From NCBI RefSeq assembly GCF_003591515.1, contig NZ_QZCG01000003.1, forward strand, positions 269,099 through 333,098: a stretch of DNA of 64,000 nt, written 5' to 3'. Numbering within the stretch: position 1 is the stretch's first letter; each line of letters opens with the position of its first letter. The notes below the pieces were generated by a model. The model did no database searches. It was not told where the DNA came from and saw nothing but the letters and a program-made list of their open reading frames with translations. This DNA is from Paracoccus onubensis (GTDB taxonomy: Bacteria; Pseudomonadota; Alphaproteobacteria; Rhodobacterales; Rhodobacteraceae). Shown here piece by piece: positions 8,105 through 15,578 of the stretch. The translations under genes and the position numbers were made by a program.

Positions 8105-9217
8105 TCAGATGTCCCACCATCCCAACCGTTTGAGCTTGTCGCGAATCGCCTTTTCTTTCGGCGGAAGATCGGCGCGGTTGAATTTGCTGCGGATCTTGCC
8201 GCGTCCCTTGCCCTGAAAGATCAGTTTGCGGGCGGCGTCCCAGTTCTTGACGTGTTTCTTGATCTTGTTCGGCGCCACAACCTTTTCCAGCGTTTCGACA
8301 ACCTTGTCGGATTCGCGGGCGTAAAGCAGCGGCAGGTTGCGGTAATGGCAGGTGACATCGCCGTCCAGCCCGGTGGTCCCGGGGTCCGGCCGTCCGCCTC
8401 CGAAGGAATGGATGACCAAAGGCAATACGATCTGGTCCAGCCAGGGATCCAGGCTTTGACAGGCAAGCTCATCCTGCGGGTCGTCGCGGATGGCCATTGC
8501 CCAGTTCAGGAAACGTCGTCCGAATTCATCGGGATCCGGGCCAAAGAACCAGCCTGCATTGAAATAAAGATAACGCTCCCAATGTTCGTCAGGCTGGCGC
8601 AGATCCAGCGTGCTGGCGAAATCAAGGCCAAAGCGATCATAGAGCGATTTCCAGATCTCATTGTAGCCGGGGCCGTAAAGGGGCGGGATCGGCCATGTTC
8701 CCTCGCGCCGCATCGAGGCGGAAGGGCGGTCGAAATCGAATGTCATGCCGTCAAGCGGGCCGGTCACAAGCGTGTCGGTGTCGAAGAAGATGAACGGTTC
8801 TCGGGCGGGCAGAACCTGCAGCGCCTCGATCTTGTTGCCATAGGGATAGGACGCGCCGAAATGCTGCGCGGTGAAGGGACGGATTTCCGCGCCCAGCCAG
8901 ATAAGGGCCTCGCGAATCTCGGGTTGAATCGCAATGTCGTGATCCTTCCAGGCGCCTTCGGACAAAGGCTCGGCCACGATGAACGTTCCTTTGTAATCCG
9001 GAGAGCTGTCCCGAAGGCTGGCTGCGAAGATCAGGGCTTCGTATTGCAGCCGCCCGTTCTGGGCGACGATCAGCAGATTCGCGGGGGCCTTGCGGGTCCT
9101 TGCCTTCGGGGCTGCGGGCGTGACCTTGCGGGAGGTCGTGGATTTTCTGGACGAGCTGGACTTTGCTGTTGCTGTGGTTTTTTTCTGAACAGCTTTCGGA
9201 CTGTCTGACTGGGCCAT
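8105..9217 (-). CDS. Glycosyltransferase-like protein with Lys/Ser/Thr/Ala-rich N-terminal tail
   Basis: 370 aa. Residues 1-45 form a basic, low-complexity tail (KAVQKKTTATAKSSSSRKS and similar) resembling histone H1-like tails. Residues about 48-300 look like a GT-A type nucleotide-sugar-binding fold: a hydrophobic first strand (NLLIVAQNGRL), PFIFFDTDTLVTGPL with a DxD-type metal motif, and FNAGWFFGP. The C-terminus is basic. I do not know its function; a retaining glycosyltransferase or a relative that has lost activity is possible. The ATG at 9217 is chosen because AAGGA precedes it; an in-frame ATG at 9232 lacks a site. It is convergent with the DeoR gene. Confidence 0.7.
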   Translation of the reverse strand: MAQSDSPKAVQKKTTATAKSSSSRKSTTSRKVTPAAPKARTRKAPANLLIVAQNGRLQYEALIFAASLRDSSPDYKGTFIVAEPLSEGAWKDHDIAIQPEIREALIWLGAEIRPFTAQHFGASYPYGNKIEALQVLPAREPFIFFDTDTLVTGPLDGMTFDFDRPSASMRREGTWPIPPLYGPGYNEIWKSLYDRFGLDFASTLDLRQPDEHWERYLYFNAGWFFGPDPDEFGRRFLNWAMAIRDDPQDELACQSLDPWLDQIVLPLVIHSFGGGRPDPGTTGLDGDVTCHYRNLPLLYARESDKVVETLEKVVAPNKIKKHVKNWDAARKLIFQGKGRGKIRSKFNRADLPPKEKAIRDKLKRLGWWDI

Positions 9218-9561
9218 TTGAAAATCCTTCATAACGATGAGACCGTTTGATTAAAAATCACTGCCTGGAAACTAACCCAGCTGGCGGGTCAGTTAAAGAT
9301 CGCATTGAATCGGATTGTTCACATTGCGCTGTGATCCGCGGAACCGGCTGCCGTGTTTGCCCGATCCGTTATCGAATGCCGGAAGTTTGATCATTGGACA
9401 GGTTGGATACTTGCAGCCCCTTCGCCGCCTTTCTATAGAAGGCGGCATGGATTTTCTGGTGTTCGGCCCTCGAATTACTTGCCCGGTGGTGTGATTTTTC
9501 GCGCCGCCGGGTCCGATGATGCCTGACAAGCCCCCCGAATGCCCGAAGTAAGGAACGCCAG
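9218..9561. promoter_or_regulatory. Divergent intergenic region with ileS leader hairpins
   Basis: About 340 bases without a credible gene. It contains two stem-loops ahead of ileS. The first is GCCGCCTT (9424-9431) / AAGGCGGC (9439-9446), a perfect 8-base stem. The second is CCCGGTGG (9482-9489) / CCGCCGGG (9504-9511), with one G-T pair. They may be folded elements of the ileS 5' leader. The leftward gene's promoter must also be here. Confidence 0.45.
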
Positions 9562-12483
9562 ATGAGCGCCGAGACACCCGATTACCGCGATACCGTTTTC
9601 CTGCCCCAGACCGATTTTCCGATGCGTGCCGGCCTGCCTGCGCGGGAGCCCGACTGGCTGGCTCGGTGGGAACGTATCGGCATCTATGACCGGCTGCGCG
9701 AGCGGGCAGGGGATCGCAAGCCGTTCATCCTGCATGACGGCCCCCCCTATGCGAATGGCAACCTGCATATCGGACATGCGCTGAACAAGGTGCTGAAGGA
9801 TTTCATCACCCGCAGTCAGCAGATGATGGGGCGCGATTCGCGCTATGTGCCGGGCTGGGACTGTCACGGATTGCCGATCGAGTGGAAGATCGAAGAGCAA
9901 TATCGCGCCAAGGGGCAGGACAAGGACGCCGTGGATGTGGTCGAGTTCCGCCGTCAGTGCCGCCGTTTCGCGGATGAATGGATCGACATCCAGCGGCAGG
10001 AATTCAAGCGGCTGGGCGTGACCGGAAAGTGGGAGGATCCCTATCTGACCATGAATTTCCATGCCGAGGCGGTGATCGCCGCGGAATTCATGAAACTGCT
10101 GATGAACGGCTCGCTTTATCAGGGCAGCAAGCCGGTCATGTGGTCGCCGGTCGAAAAGACCGCACTGGCCGAAGCCGAGGTCGAATATCATGACAAGGAA
10201 AGCGATACGATCTGGGTCCGCTTCCCGGTTCTGAACGGGGAAGAAGCCGGGCTGGGCGCCTGCGATGTCGTGATCTGGACGACGACTCCCTGGACGATCC
10301 CGTCCAACAAGGGCGTGGTTTACGGGGCCGATTATTCCTATGGCCTTTACGAGGTGACGGATCGGCCCGAGGAATGCTGGGCCAGCATCGGTGACCGTTA
10401 CCTGCTGGCCGACAAGCTGGCCGAAGGGGTGCTGGCCAAGGCGCGGCTGGAACCCGGCATGTATCGCCGTATCGGTGACGTGAATGCTGAAACCCTTGCA
10501 GGGTTGCGGCTTGCTCACCCGCTTGCAGGGGTCGAGGGCGGAGAGGGCGAATGGGATGCCCCGCGCGATTTCCGTGCCGCGCCCTTCGTGACCGATGAGG
10601 AGGGGACGGGTTTCGTTCACTGTGCCCCCAGTCACGGCATGGAAGAATTCGAGATGTATCGCGATGCCGGGATGCTGGCCGAGGTCATCACCTATAACGT
10701 GCTGGAGGACGGCAGTTATCGCGCGGATCTGCCGCTGTTCGGCGGCAAGCAGATCCTCAGGCCAAACGGCAAGGAGGGCAATGCCAACCGCGCCGTGATC
10801 GAGGCTTTGATCGCTTCCGGAAAATTGCTGGCGCGCGGCAAGATCAAGCACAGCTACCCGCATAGCTGGCGCTCGAAAGCGCCGCTGATCTATCGCAATA
10901 CGGCGCAATGGTTCGCCGCCATCGACAAGGCGCTGGATGACGGCATGGGTGAGCATGGCGATACGATCCGCGCGCGGGCATTGGCGTCGATCGATCAGCT
11001 TGTGAAATGGACCCCGCAATCCGGGCGCAACCGGATCCATGCGATGGTCGAAAACCGGCCTGATTGGGTGCTGTCGCGTCAGCGGGCATGGGGCGTGCCA
11101 TTGACCTGTTTTATCAGGAAGAGCACCATGCCGACTGACGATGATTTCCTGCTTAGGAATCAAACGGTCAATGATCGTATCGTCGAAGCTTTCGAGGCCG
11201 AGGGCGCGGATGTCTGGTATCAGGACGGTTTCAAGGCGCGTATGCTGGACGGTATCGCTGATCCGGCAGATTACGATCAGGTCATGGATGTGCTGGATGT
11301 GTGGTTCGATTCGGGTTCGACCCATGCTTTCGTGATCCGCGATCGCGAGGATGGCAGCCCCGACGGCATCGCTGATCTGTATCTGGAAGGTACAGACCAG
11401 CATCGCGGCTGGTTCCAGTCATCCTTGCTGCAAGCCTGTGCGACCAAGGGGCGCGCGCCCTATCGCGGCGTCCTGACGCATGGTTTCACGCTGGACGCCA
11501 AGGGCATGAAAATGTCCAAGTCGCTGGGAAATACCATCGTTCCCGCCGAGGTCGTGAAACAATATGGCGCGGATATTCTGCGGCTATGGGTGGCACAGGT
11601 GGATTACACCGCCGACAGTCGCATCGGCCCCGAGATCCTCAAGGGAACGGCGGACAGCTATCGCCGGCTGCGCAATACGCTGCGCTTCATGCTGGGCAAT
11701 CTGGCCGGGTTCGATGAGGATGAAAAATTACCCCTGGCGGAAATGCCCGAGTTGGAGCAATGGGTTCTGCACCGGCTTGCGCAGCTCGATCATGCGGTGC
11801 GCGGCGGCTATAACGCCTATGATTTCCAGGGCGTATTTCAGAAGCTGTTCCAGTTCTGCACGGTCGATCTGTCTTCCTTCTATTTCGACATTCGCAAGGA
11901 TGCGCTGTATTGCGACGCGCCCGGCAGCAATCGCCGTCGCGCCGCGCGGACGGTTCTGGATATTCTGTTCCATCGCTTGGTGACATGGCTGGCCCCGATC
12001 CTGCCGTTCACGACCGAGGATGTCTGGCTGTCGCGCTTCCCGTCCGAGGATGATTCCGTTCATTTGCACGACTTCCCCGATACTTCGGCGGATTGGCTGA
12101 ACGAGCCGCTGGCACTGAAATGGGAACAGGTGCGCCGCGCGCGCCGGGTTGTGACGGCTGCGCTTGAGATCCGGCGAAGCGACAAGACCATCGGAGCCAG
12201 CCTTGAAGCCGCTCCGATCGTCCATGTCGAGGATGCCGAAATGCTGACTGCGCTGAAATCGGTGAACTTCGCGGATATCTGCATCGTGTCAGACCTTTCG
12301 CTGACCGCCGATCCAATCCCGAACGATGCATTCCGCATGACCGAGATTTCGGGCATCGGTGCGGTTTTCGAGTTGGCCGAGGGTGGCAAATGCCAGCGTT
12401 GCTGGAAAATCCTGCCCGATGTCGGCAGTCATCGGCATCCGGGCGTCTGCGCGCGCTGCGACGCGGTTCTGGGCGACGATTGA
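9562..12483 (+). CDS. ileS: Isoleucyl-tRNA synthetase
   Basis: 973 aa, full length. Class I synthetase that charges tRNA-Ile and edits misactivated valine. The HIGH motif is at residues 69-72 (within PPYANGNLHIGHALNK) and KMSKS is near residue 650 (GMKMSKSLGNT). The CP1 editing region lies between, with VIWTTTPWTIPSNKG. The C-terminal zinc finger has two CxxC pairs (CQRCW and CARCD). The start has AAGGAA nine bases upstream. The gene stands alone, with a structured leader upstream and a convergent Sua5 gene downstream. Confidence 0.97.
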   Translation: MSAETPDYRDTVFLPQTDFPMRAGLPAREPDWLARWERIGIYDRLRERAGDRKPFILHDGPPYANGNLHIGHALNKVLKDFITRSQQMMGRDSRYVPGWDCHGLPIEWKIEEQYRAKGQDKDAVDVVEFRRQCRRFADEWIDIQRQEFKRLGVTGKWEDPYLTMNFHAEAVIAAEFMKLLMNGSLYQGSKPVMWSPVEKTALAEAEVEYHDKESDTIWVRFPVLNGEEAGLGACDVVIWTTTPWTIPSNKGVVYGADYSYGLYEVTDRPEECWASIGDRYLLADKLAEGVLAKARLEPGMYRRIGDVNAETLAGLRLAHPLAGVEGGEGEWDAPRDFRAAPFVTDEEGTGFVHCAPSHGMEEFEMYRDAGMLAEVITYNVLEDGSYRADLPLFGGKQILRPNGKEGNANRAVIEALIASGKLLARGKIKHSYPHSWRSKAPLIYRNTAQWFAAIDKALDDGMGEHGDTIRARALASIDQLVKWTPQSGRNRIHAMVENRPDWVLSRQRAWGVPLTCFIRKSTMPTDDDFLLRNQTVNDRIVEAFEAEGADVWYQDGFKARMLDGIADPADYDQVMDVLDVWFDSGSTHAFVIRDREDGSPDGIADLYLEGTDQHRGWFQSSLLQACATKGRAPYRGVLTHGFTLDAKGMKMSKSLGNTIVPAEVVKQYGADILRLWVAQVDYTADSRIGPEILKGTADSYRRLRNTLRFMLGNLAGFDEDEKLPLAEMPELEQWVLHRLAQLDHAVRGGYNAYDFQGVFQKLFQFCTVDLSSFYFDIRKDALYCDAPGSNRRRAARTVLDILFHRLVTWLAPILPFTTEDVWLSRFPSEDDSVHLHDFPDTSADWLNEPLALKWEQVRRARRVVTAALEIRRSDKTIGASLEAAPIVHVEDAEMLTALKSVNFADICIVSDLSLTADPIPNDAFRMTEISGIGAVFELAEGGKCQRCWKILPDVGSHRHPGVCARCDAVLGDD

Positions 12484-12615
12484 TCCCGCAGGATTGACGG
12501 GCTTCGCCGATTGGCCGTGCTGTAACCTTGTGGCACCGCTATCGGCTGCAAGAAGAAATTTGCGGCTGCGCAACAAGCCGGTGAGGTTCGTGTCTGGATG
12601 CGTGACGCGATCCGT

Positions 12616-13572
12616 TTATCCGCGCGGCGCGGCGGCACGGCGCAAACGGTCACTTATGGCCAGCCCTAAACCTTGCTGCGGGATTGGCGCGACGGCGATG
12701 CGGTCCGCGCCGGTCTTATCCGCGCGGTGCATCAGGTCAAACAGGTTCCTCGCGGCCTCCGCCAGATCGCCGGCATGGCTGAGGTTGAAGACCGCCGCCG
12801 CAGCGCCCATGCCTGTGATCGGCTCCGGGCCGAAGGCAAGCAGTACCTCGCCCGGTTCGACCTTTCGGACATTCAATCGAAGCATGGCCTTTGGCGCGTA
12901 ATGAGAACTCAATGTGCCCGGCGACAGCCTGACATCATCGCTGTTGGCCTCGATCACGGGCATATCCGTTGCCGCCGCAATGTCTTCTGCGGTCAGCGCC
13001 CCTTGACGCAGGATCGCCAACCCGGCTTCGCCTGCCCGTAGCACGGTCGATTCGACGCCCAATCTGGTCGGGCCTCCATCCACGATCAGGGAAACCCGAT
13101 CCCCCAGATCCTCGGCGACATGCCGGGCGGTCGTGGGGCTGATACGTCCCGATGTATTCGCGCTTGGTGCGGCAACCGGCAGCCCCAATTCGGCAATCAC
13201 CTCATGCGCAAAGCCCGCAGGCGCGCGTAACGCGGCCAGTTCCTGTCCTGCGGTAGAACTGCGGTCGATGCCGCCTTGCCGCAAGGGCAGGATCAGCGTC
13301 AGCGGGCCGGGCCAGAAGATTTCGGCCAGTTTGCGCGACACGGGGTCGAAATCCGCATATTCTTGGGCCATGGCCAGATCCGTGACATGGGAGATCAACG
13401 GGTTGCTGGACGGCCTGCCCTTCGCCGCATAAATTCGCGCGATGGCTTCGGGCGAGGTTGACAGACCCGCAAGCCCATAGACTGTTTCGGTCGGCAGAGC
13501 CACCAGCTCATGCCGTTTCAGCGTCGCGACAGCCAGTGAAACCGCATCCTCAGAGCTGCTGTCGATGATCAT
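12616..13572 (-). CDS. L-threonylcarbamoyladenylate synthase (Sua5 type)
   Basis: 318 aa. Makes threonylcarbamoyl-AMP from threonine, bicarbonate and ATP for the t6A37 modification of ANN-decoding tRNAs. Residues about 10-195 are the TsaC/YrdC domain (LVALPTETVYGLAGLS, YAAKGRPSSNPLISHV, with the KR-SN pocket). A linker and a C-terminal Sua5 domain follow (SPGTLSSHYAPKAMLRL), so this is the long Sua5 form rather than the short TsaC. The start codon overlaps the stop of the upstream kinase gene (ATGA), so the two are translationally coupled; the functional link is not obvious. Confidence 0.92.
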   Translation of the reverse strand: MIIDSSSEDAVSLAVATLKRHELVALPTETVYGLAGLSTSPEAIARIYAAKGRPSSNPLISHVTDLAMAQEYADFDPVSRKLAEIFWPGPLTLILPLRQGGIDRSSTAGQELAALRAPAGFAHEVIAELGLPVAAPSANTSGRISPTTARHVAEDLGDRVSLIVDGGPTRLGVESTVLRAGEAGLAILRQGALTAEDIAAATDMPVIEANSDDVRLSPGTLSSHYAPKAMLRLNVRKVEPGEVLLAFGPEPITGMGAAAAVFNLSHAGDLAEAARNLFDLMHRADKTGADRIAVAPIPQQGLGLAISDRLRRAAAPRG

Positions 13573-14489
13573 TGCAGCGCCTCGACGGCTTCGGGAACCA
13601 ATGCGCCGTGATGCATGATGACCCTGCCGCTAAGCTGGTGCCCGGCGCGAATCGCCGTCTCGATATCCGCCTGTTGTATCTGGGCGGCCAAAAAGCCCGC
13701 GTTGAAACTGTCGCCCGCCGAGGTCGTATCCACCGGATTCATGCGTTTCAGGTCATCGATCACCCCTGCGCCCTGATCGCCGCCGAAATGGATCGCGCCC
13801 CCTCCTGCTTTCACGATGACCTGCCCGGTTCCCAGCTTCAGATAGCGCGCAATGGTCGCATCGGGATCGGTATCCCCGAAATATTCGCTTTCGTCGTCGA
13901 AGCTGGGCAGGATCAGGTTCGCTTCGGCGGCGACGGCCTCGATCCGGTCACACATGATGCGGGTATCGGGCCAGAGACGGGGGCGCAGATTCGGATCAAA
14001 AATGACCCGAGTGCCTTTGGCCCGTGCCTCACGCATGGCCTGAATGAGTGTGGCCCGCCCTTCATCGGGCAGAATTGCGACCGTGATTCCCGACAGATAG
14101 GCGATTTCTGCGCTTGAAACGGCATTCGTAAGCGCCGCAGTATCCTCGGCCAGCAATCTTGCTGCGGAATTTTCGCGCCAATAGCTGAAACTGCGTTCAC
14201 CATCATGCAGCGAGATCGCATAAAGTCCGATTTCGCGGTGATCGTCGCGGCCGACATGCTCGGTGCCGACACCCTCGCTATTCAGGAAATCAACCATCAT
14301 CTGCGAGAATTCGCCGGTGCCGACCCGGGTGAAATAGCTGACATGCCAATCGGATGGCAGAAGGCGGCGCAGATACCATGCCGTGTTCAGCGTATCGCCC
14401 GCAATGCCGACCTTCCAATGCCCCTGAGAATCTATCTTCGACAATTCGACCATAGCTTCGCCAATGGACAGGATCGTGGCTTCGGACAT
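13569..14489 (-). CDS. kdgK: PfkB-family sugar kinase, probably 2-keto-3-deoxygluconate kinase
   Basis: 306 aa ribokinase/PfkB fold. SIGEAMVELS at the start and AGDTLNTAWYLRRLL (the first PfkB signature region) resemble KdgK enzymes of Rhodobacterales. PVDTTSAGDSFNAGFLAA carries the anion hole and the catalytic Asp (second PfkB signature). Expected reaction: ATP-dependent phosphorylation of KDG to KDPG, feeding the Entner-Doudoroff route. The ATG at 14489 has GGAGA at a proper distance; the longer frame upstream (to 14615) reads as non-coding. It is coupled to the Sua5 gene. Another PfkB substrate cannot be excluded. Confidence 0.8.
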   Translation of the reverse strand: MSEATILSIGEAMVELSKIDSQGHWKVGIAGDTLNTAWYLRRLLPSDWHVSYFTRVGTGEFSQMMVDFLNSEGVGTEHVGRDDHREIGLYAISLHDGERSFSYWRENSAARLLAEDTAALTNAVSSAEIAYLSGITVAILPDEGRATLIQAMREARAKGTRVIFDPNLRPRLWPDTRIMCDRIEAVAAEANLILPSFDDESEYFGDTDPDATIARYLKLGTGQVIVKAGGGAIHFGGDQGAGVIDDLKRMNPVDTTSAGDSFNAGFLAAQIQQADIETAIRAGHQLSGRVIMHHGALVPEAVEALQ

Positions 14490-14630
14490 GAGTGGTCTCC
14501 GTATTCGGGTTTTCCGGAATGCATGGCGTCTGGAATGGCGATTTACAAGCCTTACGGGGGGCCCTGATCTATGTGGCGGCATGATTGCTGTATCGGGAAC
14601 CGCGCGGTCGTCCATTTGCTTGGCGATGCA

Positions 14631-14646
14631 TAGGTAAAATTACCTA
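14631..14646. promoter_or_regulatory. 16-base palindrome, candidate operator upstream of kdgK
   Basis: TAGGTAA (14631-14637) and TTACCTA (14640-14646) are exact complements around two A bases. Symmetry and position suggest a dimeric repressor site controlling the kdgK-sua5 transcript. The cognate regulator is not identifiable in the window. Confidence 0.4.
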
Positions 14647-14850
14647 AGTAGTTTTGCGAATATACGTCCGATTCATACCTTTGTATAACCGGTTCAGTTG
14701 CCCAAGCGTAAGTGTCGAGTACCGAATGTTATCTGTCGGGCGACGGTTTAAAGAGTAACTTTGTAACGAGTCCATTGTTAATCCTGATCGTGTGAGCAGT
14801 GGGTGAGCACGCGATATCAGAGCAGATTGAAGAGAGTTGTTTTAAAATAT

Positions 14851-14892
14851 CGCCGAGGTTCGGTACAGAAATTACTGACCTCGGCGGTTTTT
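14851..14892. terminator. Bidirectional-looking terminator after the response regulator gene
   Basis: The 9-base stem CGCCGAGGT (14851-14859) / ACCTCGGCG (14878-14886) has an 18-base loop. A TTTTT run follows on the plus strand, and ATATTTTAAA follows on the minus strand. It lies eight bases beyond the stop of the leftward response-regulator gene, so it most likely ends that operon. Confidence 0.65.
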
Positions 14893-14899
14893 CGGACTG

Positions 14900-15511
14900 C
14901 TATCTGATCAATGCCATCAGTTCAACGACCGAGCATACACCCAGTTTTTCAAGTATCCGCGCGCGGTGGTTGTCCACGGTTCGCGGGCTGATATTCAGAT
15001 GCCGCCCGATCTCCTTGCTTGAAACCTCAGACGGGCGTGAGATCATGTGATCGACGATTTCACGCTCGCGCGGGGTCAGCCGCGAAAAACGTTCTTGCAG
15101 GGCGCGGGTTTTCCGGTTGTCGGCATGCATGCTTTTGGCAATCGAAAGAGCGCTGTGTATACAATCCATCAATTCCGACTGGCGAAATGGTTTTTCAAGA
15201 AAATCGATGGCGCCGCCTTTCATCGCCTGAACAGATTCAGGAATGCCGCCATGCCCGGTGATGAAAATGATCGGAGTCGAATAACCGTTCGCAGTCAGAT
15301 GCTTCTGAAGTTCCAGCCCGGTCATATCGGGCATTCCCTGATCCAATATCAGGCAGGCAATCCGGTCCCGGTCGTAGCTTTCAAGAAATTCGGCAGCGGT
15401 AGCAAAGCCTTCGGCCTCATAACCACGGATACGCATCGCTCTTAGCAGTGAAGATCTGATGTCGGCGTCATCATCGACGATATATATCAACTGGGATGCA
15501 TCAACTGTCAT
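14900..15511 (-). CDS. FixJ/NarL-type response regulator
   Basis: 203 aa. The receiver domain (about 8-120) has the acidic cluster VDDD, the phospho-acceptor Asp in LILDQGMPDMTG (near residue 57) and Lys in LEKPF. The C-terminal LuxR-type helix-turn-helix is at about 140-200 (LTPREREIVDHM ... SKEIGRHLNISPRTVDNHRARILEKL). Its gene follows the histidine kinase gene by 67 bases, on the same strand, so the two form a pair. By analogy with FixJ/TodT-type regulators, phosphorylation should allow DNA binding. Targets are unknown; the adjacent RTX gene or kdgK are possible. Confidence 0.9.
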   Translation of the reverse strand: MTVDASQLIYIVDDDADIRSSLLRAMRIRGYEAEGFATAAEFLESYDRDRIACLILDQGMPDMTGLELQKHLTANGYSTPIIFITGHGGIPESVQAMKGGAIDFLEKPFRQSELMDCIHSALSIAKSMHADNRKTRALQERFSRLTPREREIVDHMISRPSEVSSKEIGRHLNISPRTVDNHRARILEKLGVCSVVELMALIR

Positions 15512-15578
15512 CTCTTCCCATCCTGCAGCAATGATCCGATCTGCGAGGCACTATTTACAATATTGTCGATTACACGGT

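Larger units (their letters stand above)
14490..14899. promoter_or_regulatory. Intergenic region with kdgK promoter, palindrome and terminator
   Basis: About 410 bases without a gene. It holds the leftward promoter of the kinase operon, a palindrome TAGGTAA-AA-TTACCTA at 14631-14646 (roughly 140 bases upstream of the kdgK start) that looks like an operator, and the terminator of the response-regulator operon at its right end. The stretch 14640-14790 is AT-richer than its surroundings. Confidence 0.5.

Noticed and set aside
9293..9577. 94-codon frame in the region upstream of ileS, minus strand
   Set aside because: No ribosome site, overlaps the ileS start and leader hairpins, and the product looks random.
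9475..11403. 642-codon open frame antisense to ileS
   Set aside because: It mirrors the codon bias of ileS, has no start signal and no recognisable domain.
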